A stretch of 64,000 nt of DNA. It comes from Pelagomonas calceolata (Eukaryota; Sar; Pelagophyceae; Pelagomonadales; Pelagomonadaceae). Both the position numbers and the translations under genes were made by a program. Below are positions 27,911-37,600 of the stretch, one piece after another; within the stretch, counting starts at the first letter, position 1; each line of letters starts with the position of its first letter. Below the pieces are notes generated by a model. That model did no database searches. It was not told the DNA's origin and was given only the letters and a program-made list of their open reading frames with translations. The DNA lies in the NCBI GenBank assembly GCA_918797485.1, contig CAKKNE010000006.1, positions 3,286,001-3,350,000 on the forward strand, written 5' to 3'.

Positions 27911-30310
27911 ATGATGAGGCGTGCTGCCCCCCTGCTGGCCCTCGTCGCGGCCGCGATGGCGGACGGCAACGCCACGAAACAATGCGAGCCCTTCCGCATC
28001 GTCAGCGACCACAACGGCTTCGGGAACGCGATCTTCGCGTTGTATCGAGCCTTCGCGCAAGCACAGCGGTGCGGGACATCAGTAGAAATCCTCTCCAATA
28101 AAGAGAAGCACGACCGCCTGTCTCGCATCTGCGCGCGCCTTACGTGTGAAGGCGCGACCATCAAGGACCAGGGTTCATTTAGATGGGGCGAGGATCGAGC
28201 TGGTTTATTATCGACTTCCTTGGGGGGCCAGGAGAACGCCTGCCCGCCCGGGTGTGGGCTGCGGGGCGGCAAGCGTATTCATGTTACTCGCATGCCAGTC
28301 GATTCTGCAAAGTTCACGCCCTCCAACAATGGCGCGTGGCTGGCGCCGTTGACATGCGTCGGTGGTGATAATACTGGTAAGTTCACCACAGCAGCACATA
28401 TCCGGTCGATCCGCTTTGATTTTGAAAAATCGCCGAAGGAGGTCCTGACGCGCGCGCGGACCCACCCCGACGACCGGGAGAATGATACGATGTCGTCCTA
28501 CAAAGGGCGCGACGACGGTCACATGTTGTACGACGTGGACGAGTGGCGGTTCCTCGCCAATCATATACGAGACGGTGTGAATAACATCTACATCGCCTCG
28601 GACAACGCGCCGGCGCGCGATGAATTAGCAATGAGGATCGCCGATGGTGGAGGCACGGCGTGCTTCGTTAACAGAGCGTCGGGCCACTCGTCCTGGCATT
28701 ATGGGGAGGAGGCCGACGACCACGCGCTGACGGACTGGTGGCATTTAGCACAAGCCCAGACCATCCACCAGATCGATTTGCGGTGCCGGGGGAGGACGGC
28801 GCATTCCTGCCAGTTCAATCGCAAAAGATGTCCCCGGGGCTCGGTCAAGCGCGGCCGCAACAACGCCGGGTCAAGCCACTGCCGCGGGTCCTCCTTCTCG
28901 CACGCGGCGCACCGGCTCTACGCGGGCACTCGAACGCGCGCCTACACGTGCGTTAATTGTCAGACCTTGTCGTCGGCGGCGCCGGGGGCCAAGGAGTCGC
29001 GTCGCGACGCCGACACGGCGGCGGCGGCGGCGGCGGCAGCACCCGCCGCGGCAATCAAAGGCAACTGCACGTCCGACATCGAACGGAAACTTATTGAACT
29101 CCTCCCCGGCCCGGGCATCCTATCAAGAGGAGAGCTGAGCAAGAAAATCGCGTGGGTCCCCGACGAGCGAAAGTCGTGCGTCGTCGCGCGGAGCTTGCTG
29201 GAGATCCGCGCGACGCTAAACCCGGCGCACGACCTCGTGGAGGCCGTATCCAAAAGCGTGTCCGGGCGACGCACGACGCGGCTCTCGGCGACGACGCGGA
29301 GGCGCTCCCGCAAGGCCCTCGGCGACGTCTTCTTCGAGGCGTTTCTGGACATTGCGTCAGATAGGCTCCTGGCGCTGGACGCCTGCCCCGCATCGACTCC
29401 GACGAAAACGTTGATCTGGTTCGTCACGCGCCGCGACGCCAAAGCTCGGCTCTGCGTCAAATTGGCATTGGCGGCGCTCGAGGCCGAGGCGCGAGGCTGG
29501 GGTTTGGGACTTGTCCATACTGATCCAGAAGCCGCCGCGGCCGTCGTCGACGCCCTGCCGGAGCGCTGCCGCGGCCGCGTCGCCCTCAAATCGGCCAAAG
29601 GGCTTGCTGACGTGATCCTAATGAAGCAGAAATGGGGCGACGATAATCCCCAATTTACGAGGTGGGACCTGTCCTGCCTCCAGGCGTCTTCGGTCTACTA
29701 CGAGGGGCTGGACGCGCCCGTTGTGATCGCGGGCGGCGAAGATGTTTTAGTGAGACGCCCGATCACGGACGACGAACTGGCCTACACGATGCTCGGGGCG
29801 CCGTGGCGGCGGACGCAGATTAGGTTCGGGGGCAACGGGGGCTTCGCCGTGCGCGACCCGGCTTTTGTCAGGGCCGAAGGCCGTGTGGAAATCAACCAGT
29901 GCGTCGGGTGCACGAACCGGCATCGCCACGCCATCGAGAAGGCGTCGCGTCGATGGCGTGGAGGTCGACGCGAAGATTCAGCAGAACGTTCCGCACAGGC
30001 CGAAGGGATTACGATCGACCCGCGCGAGAATTTGGACGCGTGGGCGAACGCCTGCCGGAAGATGGGTAAAAGGGCCGACGACGTCCACCTCTCATATAAG
30101 CTCGGACTGCTCTATGATCGAGGGAACCTAGGCGCGTTCAAGCCCGCGTCGCGGGAAGTTTTGTTGAACTTCGCCGCGGAGATGGTCGAGAGCCCGGGCG
30201 ACCCCGCGGCGCTCCACGCGGCCTGGCGCCATCTATCGATAGACTACGTCGTCCGGCAGTTCGAGAAGGTTGTTAGTGTCGTCCGCGACTTCGAAGCGCC
30301 TGCGGCCTAA
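27911..30310 (+). CDS. Two-domain glycosyltransferase (fucosyltransferase-like plus DUF5672), split by an introner
   Basis: Exons 27911-29872 and 29999-30310, 757 residues if the introner is removed; 799 if retained, since it is in frame without stops. Signal peptide MMRRAAPLLALVAAAMA. Residues about 20-300 (FRIVSDHNGFGNAIFALYRA, NNIYIASDNAPARDELAMR) recall fucosyltransferase-like GT-B proteins; this part is a weak call. A Cys-rich and Ala-rich linker follows. Residues about 480-757 match DUF5672: DAPVVIAGGEDVLVRRPIT, LAYTMLGAPWRR, GGNGGFAVRDPAFVRAEG. The splice at phase 0 gives FVRAEGITIDPREN, restoring the pre-insertion reading. Having two GT-like domains in one secretory protein suggests it makes a disaccharide unit; this is inference. 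Confidence 0.65.
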   Translation: MMRRAAPLLALVAAAMADGNATKQCEPFRIVSDHNGFGNAIFALYRAFAQAQRCGTSVEILSNKEKHDRLSRICARLTCEGATIKDQGSFRWGEDRAGLLSTSLGGQENACPPGCGLRGGKRIHVTRMPVDSAKFTPSNNGAWLAPLTCVGGDNTGKFTTAAHIRSIRFDFEKSPKEVLTRARTHPDDRENDTMSSYKGRDDGHMLYDVDEWRFLANHIRDGVNNIYIASDNAPARDELAMRIADGGGTACFVNRASGHSSWHYGEEADDHALTDWWHLAQAQTIHQIDLRCRGRTAHSCQFNRKRCPRGSVKRGRNNAGSSHCRGSSFSHAAHRLYAGTRTRAYTCVNCQTLSSAAPGAKESRRDADTAAAAAAAAPAAAIKGNCTSDIERKLIELLPGPGILSRGELSKKIAWVPDERKSCVVARSLLEIRATLNPAHDLVEAVSKSVSGRRTTRLSATTRRRSRKALGDVFFEAFLDIASDRLLALDACPASTPTKTLIWFVTRRDAKARLCVKLALAALEAEARGWGLGLVHTDPEAAAAVVDALPERCRGRVALKSAKGLADVILMKQKWGDDNPQFTRWDLSCLQASSVYYEGLDAPVVIAGGEDVLVRRPITDDELAYTMLGAPWRRTQIRFGGNGGFAVRDPAFVRAEGRVEINQCVGCTNRHRHAIEKASRRWRGGRREDSAERSAQAEGITIDPRENLDAWANACRKMGKRADDVHLSYKLGLLYDRGNLGAFKPASREVLLNFAAEMVESPGDPAALHAAWRHLSIDYVVRQFEKVVSVVRDFEAPAA
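29881..29998 (+). mobile_element. Introner IE-4, internally deleted
   Basis: 118 bp. Left end CCGTGTGGAAATC (one change); right end decayed to TTCCGCACAG. Exact target duplication GCCGAAGG (29873-29880, 29999-30006). It lacks the ACTAAGTCATT...GAGCGG middle. The target begins with GC, so clean removal is a 126-nt GC-AG intron. The only nearby GT (29883) would shift the frame. Retention adds 42 codons without a stop. Confidence 0.9.
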
Positions 30311-30468
30311 TGATGTGTGTTTTTTACTACATGGGCACCATGACGCCATCGACGCGACGCATCGACGCCAATGGCTCCTGAAGTCCCCGAGGACGCCGCG
30401 CGAAACACCAGTACTAGGATGCAAGACCCGTTAGAACACACAAAATAAAGGTGCCGGCGCAAGGCCGG

Positions 30469-31683
30469 TCAAGAGAAGGACGAGTCCGACAGCACGGACC
30501 CCAAATCAAACGGCGAGGCCTCGACGTTCTCCGGCGGCTTGTCGACGTGCAGCGCCACGACGGAGTCGGGCGAGACGTGCTTGACCGCCCCGTAGGGGTC
30601 GATCCGCGGCAGATCCGGGGCGCTCGCCGCGGGCCGGGGCGAAGAGGGGGCGCTGCCGGCCTTCGGAGGGGGCGCGAGGCCCGCCTTACGCGCGCGCTCG
30701 AACACCTCGTGCACGGCCGTCGCCTGGAGGCCAGGCACGCACGCCGCCAGGGCCAAACAAGCTTGCGCCGCCGCGCCTCTCTTCGCCAGCTGGGGCGCAT
30801 CTCGAAAGGCGACGCAGGCGATGGACGCCGCGGCGACGCAACGCGCGTCGTCCCTGGGGAAATGCGTTTCCAGTACTCCCGCGAACGCGGCGGCTCTAGA
30901 CTGATCACAGGGCGCCAGCGCGAAGGTGCTCTCCCGGTTGCGAGCCAAGCGGTCGCCGAGGACGGCCACGAATTGGCACGCGCGGCCCGCGTCGTCGTTC
31001 ACCAAACGCTGGCCGCAGGCCTCGACGAGGGCGCTCGTCGCCCGTTGGATGGCCCTGGCGTCGATGTCTACGAGGCAAGCTCGTGAGACGTCATCAGGAT
31101 GCAGCGGGTAGGAGGACGACCGGGCGGCCCAGACAACCAAAGCGCAGGCTTGTGAGGCGCTCGCGCGGCCCGGTTGCGTAACGCCCCGGGCCGCGGACGC
31201 CGCCGCCTTCAACCCTTCACTTGGAGCCGCCTGGTCGTGGAGCAGCGACCTAGCTCGCGCCCTTACGTGGTCCGGGAGCCGCAGTCGATCGCTCAGCGCG
31301 TCCATAGACGATTGCGCCTCGGCCACGCGCCGCCTCCTACGACTTTCGGCGGCTCTTAACTGCTCCAGCGTCGCGCTCGGCCCGGCGTTGCGCCCCCACT
31401 GGGATTGATCTTCAAAACGCTTGCGCTTCCGCTCGGAATCCAGAGCCTCGACGTCGACGTCTCCTTCCACTTCCGCCGTGAAGTGGTAGCTCCGGTGCCG
31501 CGTCACGTCTCCACCGGTATTCTCGAGCCTCGTGCAGGAGTCGTCTACCTCCAATCGGTCCTGGAGCACGGTGCCGCAGGACCGGCAGACCACGTCGCCC
31601 GCCTGTTGGTCGACTATGACGTTGGCGCTTCGACACGCACTGCAGTGCGTGGGGTAGCGGTCCGGGCGGAGGAGCTCGGCCAT
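30469..31683 (-). CDS. TFIIB-like general transcription factor
   Basis: 404 residues. The N-terminal zinc ribbon has CSAC (Cys14, Cys17) and CRSC (Cys32, Cys35) around NVIVDQQAGDVV. It is followed by a B-reader-like stretch (ENTGGDVTRHRSYHF). Two cyclin-like helical repeats are plausible at about 120-220 and 225-320 (ASASQACALVVWAAR; CVAAASIACVAFRD). The C-terminal 80 residues are Ser/Pro-rich. TFIIB recruits RNA polymerase II to promoters; a BRF-like Pol III role is possible. The sequence is divergent from textbook TFIIB. It is divergent from the PP2A scaffold gene across 600 bp. Confidence 0.7.
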   Translation of the reverse strand: MAELLRPDRYPTHCSACRSANVIVDQQAGDVVCRSCGTVLQDRLEVDDSCTRLENTGGDVTRHRSYHFTAEVEGDVDVEALDSERKRKRFEDQSQWGRNAGPSATLEQLRAAESRRRRRVAEAQSSMDALSDRLRLPDHVRARARSLLHDQAAPSEGLKAAASAARGVTQPGRASASQACALVVWAARSSSYPLHPDDVSRACLVDIDARAIQRATSALVEACGQRLVNDDAGRACQFVAVLGDRLARNRESTFALAPCDQSRAAAFAGVLETHFPRDDARCVAAASIACVAFRDAPQLAKRGAAAQACLALAACVPGLQATAVHEVFERARKAGLAPPPKAGSAPSSPRPAASAPDLPRIDPYGAVKHVSPDSVVALHVDKPPENVEASPFDLGSVLSDSSFS

Positions 31684-32283
31684 CTTTCAGATGCTCGCGC
31701 GCGCCGCGCGGCGGCCGGAGACGGGCGCGCGCGGCGGCGAAGGGAGCTCAGCGAGTTTGGCCCCTCAAAGTCAGCCGCACCGCGCCGCGCGCCAGCGATG
31801 GGCTGTGACAGCGAGCAGCGGGCAGAATGGCGCCGACTGCTGCCGCATCGGTCCGGGCTCGTAGTGAGCCGCGCGCGCCGCGTTTTGGCAAAGTTGCCAC
31901 GGGTTTTGTAAACCCGCGCGCCAAGCGAAGATCCTTCGGTTGCGTCCGTTCATCCTCGCACGCCTTGCTAACGATAGAAACGCGTCCTTCGATCGGTCCG
32001 ACTCGGACTCGACGGCGTCCGGCTGGTTTGCAAACTCGCGAGCGGGTGCTGGCTACGGCCGCCCCCTTCGCACGCGTGCAAAGTGCACCGTACCGAGCGT
32101 TCGCACGCCGAGCCCTCGGAGCGCAGCCGACCGGTGCCGTAGGCTCGCGGCCGAGGCTTGGCTGCCTGCCTAGGCCTTCGGCAGCGGGCGCAGCCGCGTC
32201 GCGCGGGAGCCCGGGGCGAGCCGCGGCACGCGCGGCGGACCCGGCGCGCGGGCCATAGCGCGCGGAAGCGCGAGGCCCGAGCC
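31684..32283. other. Divergent promoter region
   Basis: 600 bp between the TFIIB-like and PP2A-A starts. No repeat family copy, introner or gene seen. GC-rich near the PP2A start; a weaker-GC stretch lies around 31900-32030. Confidence 0.45.
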
Positions 32284-34230
32284 ATGGCCGACACGCCGGC
32301 GGCCGTCGCGGGCCTCGACTTCGACCCCGTCGAATTGCTAGAGACGGAGTTGAAAGCGGCCGATAGAGCGCGGCGTCTGAGAGCCGTACGAGGTTTGTCC
32401 GCCGTCGCGACGGCGTGTGGGGTCGAGGCCGCCAAGGCTCGGGTGCTGCCGGTCATCGAGGCGCACGTTTCTGCCGGTGGCGAAGAGGATGAGGTCCATT
32501 TGAGGATCGCCGAGGTCCTCGATTTCAGCTTCGTGACGTGTCTCGGGGGTGGTGATTCAGCACAGTTATTGCTGCCGGTCCTAGAAGCTTTATGCAGGGT
32601 CGAGGAGACGACGGTGCGAGACCGAGCCTGCGTATCGTTAGCTGATATCTTAGAAAAGTTGGACGCGGGCAAGGCGCCGAAGACCGGCGATCGCGTCGTG
32701 AAGCTCGTGTCTCAGTTAGCTGATCCTTCCGGGGAAGCCTCGGGCTTCGGGTCGAAGTGCTCGGCCGCGGCGCTCTGCGCTCCGGTCCTAGCGTTTCTGG
32801 CGCGATGTTCGGATCGCGACGACGACAAGAACAAGGTCCGAAAAGTTTTCAGAGGCGTTTGTGAGGATGATGCGCCTTTGGTAAGGCGGGCAGCGGCCGC
32901 GAAGCTTTCGGAGGTCTGTGCGTCGATCGACGGGCCCCAGGACTTCGCCACGTCGTTGACGCCGTCCATCACGAAGCTGCTGGAAGATGAGCTCGATGCG
33001 GTTCGGGTCGTGGCCGTGTCTCAACTAGGTGCCGTGTTGCGAGAGGAGAAGTGCCGAGCGGGCTCGGAGGCCTGGTCCCGGACCATCCAGCAGGATCTGG
33101 AGAGTGATGGTGAGGCAGCATGGTATTCCACACAACCCGCAGCTCGAGTAGTACATGCGGCGCACAGCGATACGTCCTGGCGGGTCCGCGAAGCCGTCGC
33201 GAAAAGTTTTGATGGGTACTGCGCCTATCTCTCGGCGCAAGCAGACGCGGAGAGCGTGGCTCCCGGTTTGCTGGACGCCTTCGCTTCATTACTAGACGAC
33301 GGAGAAGTGGAAGTGCGAGCCGCGGCGTTCCAGTCGTGTGTGGCGGTCGCGAAGCTCCTCCCGAAGCACTTCGCCGCGTCGGAAGGCGTCATGGCGTCGA
33401 CCTGCGGCGGTGCGGACAATCGCGTCGAGTTCAAGGTACGGCTCGCGGCGGCCGGTGCTTTGGCACGATTATTGGGCGCATTAGCTCCGGTAAATGGCGC
33501 CCCCCAAACGGCCCAGGACACGATTTTTAGGACCGTCGACGCTCGATTATTCAGTGATGAGCACGTCGAGGTCGCTCTCGCGACGCTAGGTGCTCTAGCG
33601 GACGTCGTGCCACACCTCAACGAAGAGGCCGCGGCACGAGTGGCAGCTTTATGTGCCGCGAACCCCGTGAGTGATAATTGGAGAGTGAGAAGAGCACTAC
33701 TGAACGCCCTGCCCGCACTAGCCCAAGCGAGAGGCAAAAAGGCCTTCGAGGAACAGCTCGTCACGGGTTTAGTGGAACGGTTCCGCGACCGCACCGCGGA
33801 GGTGCGCAAGTCGGCGGTTTCAATACTAGCTCGATTACGAGATCTACCTGAAAACGAGGAGGACGAGGACGGCCCTCGCTTATTTGATGGGGACTGGCTC
33901 ATGTCGAATGTGGGTAGCAAGCTCAAGAGCGGCTACGGGGACCTCGAAAAGTACCTACATCGGGTCACGGTGGTCCAGGCCTTCGAGCAGCTGAGTCACG
34001 ACCAGCTCGCGCCGGAGCACGTCGAGGTCATCGTGGAGTTTCTGTGCGAGGCCGCCAGGGATCCCGTGGCGAACGTCCGTTTTACCGCGGTGAAGGCGCT
34101 GGAGACATGTTCTAAACATGCTGGCGACGAGGCCGTCTCGACGCACATCCGGCCCCTGTTGGATTCGCTCAAGGAGGACGGGGATGATGACGTGCGCGCG
34201 CACGTCGCGAGCGCGGCCGCGGCGCTGTAG
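32284..34230 (+). CDS. PP2A scaffold subunit A (PR65), HEAT repeats
   Basis: 648 residues from ATG 32284; the upstream frame lacks homology-like sequence. It is almost wholly HEAT repeats with family signatures: PLVRRAAAAKLSEV, DSWRVREAVAKSF-like TSWRVREAVAKSFDGY, VEVRAAAFQSCVAVAK, NWRVRRALLNALPALA, AEVRKSAVSILARL and PVANVRFTAVKALE. The scaffold joins the PP2A catalytic and regulatory subunits. It is longer than the usual about 590 residues owing to extra loops (for example DNRVEFKVRL and LPENEEDEDGPR). No introner. Confidence 0.9.
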   Translation: MADTPAAVAGLDFDPVELLETELKAADRARRLRAVRGLSAVATACGVEAAKARVLPVIEAHVSAGGEEDEVHLRIAEVLDFSFVTCLGGGDSAQLLLPVLEALCRVEETTVRDRACVSLADILEKLDAGKAPKTGDRVVKLVSQLADPSGEASGFGSKCSAAALCAPVLAFLARCSDRDDDKNKVRKVFRGVCEDDAPLVRRAAAAKLSEVCASIDGPQDFATSLTPSITKLLEDELDAVRVVAVSQLGAVLREEKCRAGSEAWSRTIQQDLESDGEAAWYSTQPAARVVHAAHSDTSWRVREAVAKSFDGYCAYLSAQADAESVAPGLLDAFASLLDDGEVEVRAAAFQSCVAVAKLLPKHFAASEGVMASTCGGADNRVEFKVRLAAAGALARLLGALAPVNGAPQTAQDTIFRTVDARLFSDEHVEVALATLGALADVVPHLNEEAAARVAALCAANPVSDNWRVRRALLNALPALAQARGKKAFEEQLVTGLVERFRDRTAEVRKSAVSILARLRDLPENEEDEDGPRLFDGDWLMSNVGSKLKSGYGDLEKYLHRVTVVQAFEQLSHDQLAPEHVEVIVEFLCEAARDPVANVRFTAVKALETCSKHAGDEAVSTHIRPLLDSLKEDGDDDVRAHVASAAAAL

Positions 34231-34699
34231 AGGGTGATTTTTGGTGGGGTCACACATAAACTACGTTCAAACTTTTCTTTTTTCGCGTCGCGGCGACGGC
34301 GTGGGGCTCTCTACACCCACGAAGCGCCGGGAACTCTGCTCCCCCGCCCTCCCGGGCGCCGGACGACCACGTCTCGATGCCGGGCCCATGCCTTTCGAGG
34401 TCTGGTCCTATTGTACCCGCCCCCTAGGTGCTAGCGCCCCCCAAACCCGAGGACCAGCTATCATCTATCAGCGCGATCTATCCGTGCGCGCAGCTAGCGG
34501 CCTGTAAGACACACTAGCATCAAAAATCAGCGCCGCGGCTCCAGCGCGCAAAGGACTGCTTGAAGCGCTCGTGCTGTGCTTTGGCTGAGCTAGGCTTGCT
34601 CGCGCATTGCATGCTGCAGCGGCAGTGGGACAGCAGCTCACGCCATCGCCGCGACGCGCCACAGGGGCAGCCCTTACTTAGGTTAAGCACCAAAGCCAG
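34231..34699. other. Intergenic region with R1
   Basis: Contains GCGTCGCGGCGACGGCGTGG (34285-34304), similar to the start region of the 16142 ORF, and an R1 copy at 34493-34518. No gene seen. Confidence 0.5.
34493..34518 (-). repeat. R1 intergenic motif
   Basis: GCTAGCGGCCTGTAAGACAC then ACTAGC; a 2-bp AC insertion lengthens the right arm. It is 182 bp upstream of ATG 34700. Confidence 0.78.
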
Positions 34700-37600
34700 A
34701 TGGAGCGCCTCGCCACCCTACTGAGCGACGCGCCACTCGACCAAATACGGACGAAGTGGTCCGAGCTCTCGTCCAAGTCCCTCCTACGCTTGGCACCACC
34801 CTCCAGCAAACTGCGAACGACACCCTGCGCCGCCGACCACCTCCCGGAAGGAGGCCCGTTGCGATGCGAAGATTTCCTGATATTGCTGCACCACTTCCGG
34901 CCCGGTGAAAATGAAGAAAAATGGTCGCAGGACGCCCTCGACTTATTTAAACAACTAGACGTCACGGGCGATGGCTTGGTGGAGTGGTCCGAGTTTGCCG
35001 ATTTCATATTAGCGCAGGACATGTCGAGACCTCCCGGCGGCATGTACGAATTGGCTGTGGATGAGAACAAAGCGGCGGAACTAGTAGGTTGTTATTTTCC
35101 CAGAACATATGAAGTGATTGACGGTGGGGAGTGTAGTTGGGACGTTCAGATCAGAAAATTAGTCTACCTCCCACCACCGATCCACCGAGTGGCGGCCTTC
35201 CCGACGAAGCAGCGAGACAACGTCATGATCGTCAGCGCGAACCATCCACCAAGGAAGCAGAGCGGCATGCTCAAGCACCACACCTCGTACCGCGAACACG
35301 AGGTCTGGGACTGCGTTGGTGTGGATGGGACGGAGATTTGTGTGACATCCTCATCACTAGAAGCGCCTGTGCGCACGCGACGGGACCAGGACGATCCAGG
35401 GGATAAACACTACCTGACGATGTGGCGAATAACAAAGGGCATGCCCGATGTGGTCCATCGTAGGGAGACTCCTACATCACAATCAGCGCTGTGTTATGCG
35501 CAGCGGTTAGATCGACTCTTTACGGGCGGTATCGAGGAAGGATTCGTGTATGAGTACGCCTTCGACGACCCCCCCAGGATAGATCATAACGTGCCGGAGT
35601 GGAAGAAGCCCCCGCCCGGACCGGTGGCGTTGGTGAAATGTCGCTGTTTGCGGTGCCACGTCTTTGGGATTAGCGTGATCCAAGACTTACACCGACGGCT
35701 GGAGGACACAAATCTCATCGCGACGGGCAGTACGGACGGCACTTTGCATGTCTGGTTGCAGGGCGACTGGCACGCCAATCAAGCAACAGATTACGACACG
35801 GTCACGTCCCAGGACTCGGCGATGACTGATATATCCCATTCTCATGCGAGTTCTGTTATCCCAAAACCTCAAGATAGAACTGAATTAGAACCATTAGCAC
35901 GGTTATCGGCGCAGACGGCTGGTTCGGCCGTACTGGCCCATTCCGACAGGCATGAACTGCTGTTTTCCTGTGGGCGCAAGCCCGTGCATGGAGACTATAG
36001 CTCAGGTGACATCCTGGTCTGGGACGTGTCGAACGTCGAAATAGGCATGAGGCTCCAGGCCCTGACGCCCATGACGTCCCATGAGAACCGTGTTACTGAT
36101 CTACTCGAGTTGCCGGACGAGGATCGACTTTTATCAGCGGATATTGATTGTAAAGTTATAGCGTGGTCCTTACCTGGTTTGGTGCCTCTCCAGACCTTCC
36201 AGGGAGGGAACTGCGTCGAACGAGTACCCTTATATAGAGATGCCCCGCCTCTGGAAGCTGGTAAAGAAGACGGCTGCGTGATCTACGGCGCGGGACCACT
36301 GAAAGCCTTCCGCCGAACCCAACCGGCAGTCAAGGAACCCCTCGTAAAGGCCCACTACGATTGTAATATGGGGACCTTCCTCTGTGGGTCAGCCCATAGG
36401 ATATGTGTCTGGGATGGTTCGACAGGTAAAATGAGGAGCCAGGTCGGCATCCCTCATCTATTAGCTCAGGACACGGCTCCCCAGTCGCCCACCAAACTCA
36501 GAAGCAGACGACCGGTCATAAAAGGCAGAGGCAAGAAGTTCGAGGTCGACCTCTACAAAGAAGTCGCAGAGATTAGTGGACCGGAGCCGACGGGCGAGGC
36601 CGTCGCTTATAGCGTAGCGCAAGATGGGCGGAAACTCGCTGTGTGTACGGCCAAAGGTGGGGTCCATGTTTGTGTGGTCCCTTCTGGAGGTCATGCCCCG
36701 AGGTTGTCGAAGAACTTGGATCCCCACGGCTCATCTTGTTCAGATGTATGTCTCGTCGATGAAGATAAATTAGTATTATCAGGTGGCTTGGACGGGAAGG
36801 TGGCCGTGGCGGACGACGCGTTGGCTACGGGCTATGAGGAGCCTACTGAGGGCGTACAGGGCAAGTTCGTGCGGCTGCGGGACGTCAACGTCGTGCGCGC
36901 GCGGAAGAAGAAGCGAAAGCAGCGCATCAAGACGAAGCTGAAGGCCGTTCATGCCCTTAGTTCACCTACACAATCAGTGGCCTCCGACGACCTCTCGGCC
37001 ACGTCCCCCCAGTCCCAATCTTCAGAAATGTCGTCAATAGGCTCGCCGACGAACGCTCGAAGTTCCTTCGAGTCCATGTCCGCGTGCTCGTTCTCCTTCG
37101 CTTCTTCACCAGCATCCCCAACGGGGACCGAAAGCAAAGCATTTGCGTCGAAGGATGTGAGACATGAAGTTTTATGTTGCGTGGCCGATGCTGGCTTGTC
37201 GTTAGTAGCCTCGGTGTCACGCTCGTCAAATGACCCGCACGAGCCCTTTATATGTGTCTGGGATTTCGAGCATTTGGAGTTGCGAGGGACTTGTAGTCCA
37301 CCTGTGGGGGATCTACAAAAGGCCGCGCAGCAGGGCACGCCGCCGCCTCGAGTGACGTCTGTCGTGTTCGTGAGACCCTATCCCGTGTTATGCGGTTCTA
37401 CCTCGACCGGTACACTGCATTTGTGGCGCGTGCCCGAGTGCACCCTTGTAGCATCACTGACGTTCGTCGATTCACCAGCAACGATGCCATTTCTTCAAAA
37501 ACCCGAGTATCCCGCTTTTTTGACCGATGTTTCGAAGCCGGAGGTCAAGGAAGTGTCGTTCGGGTGCGTCGACGTGTGCGTCCATGACGCGGGCTGCACG

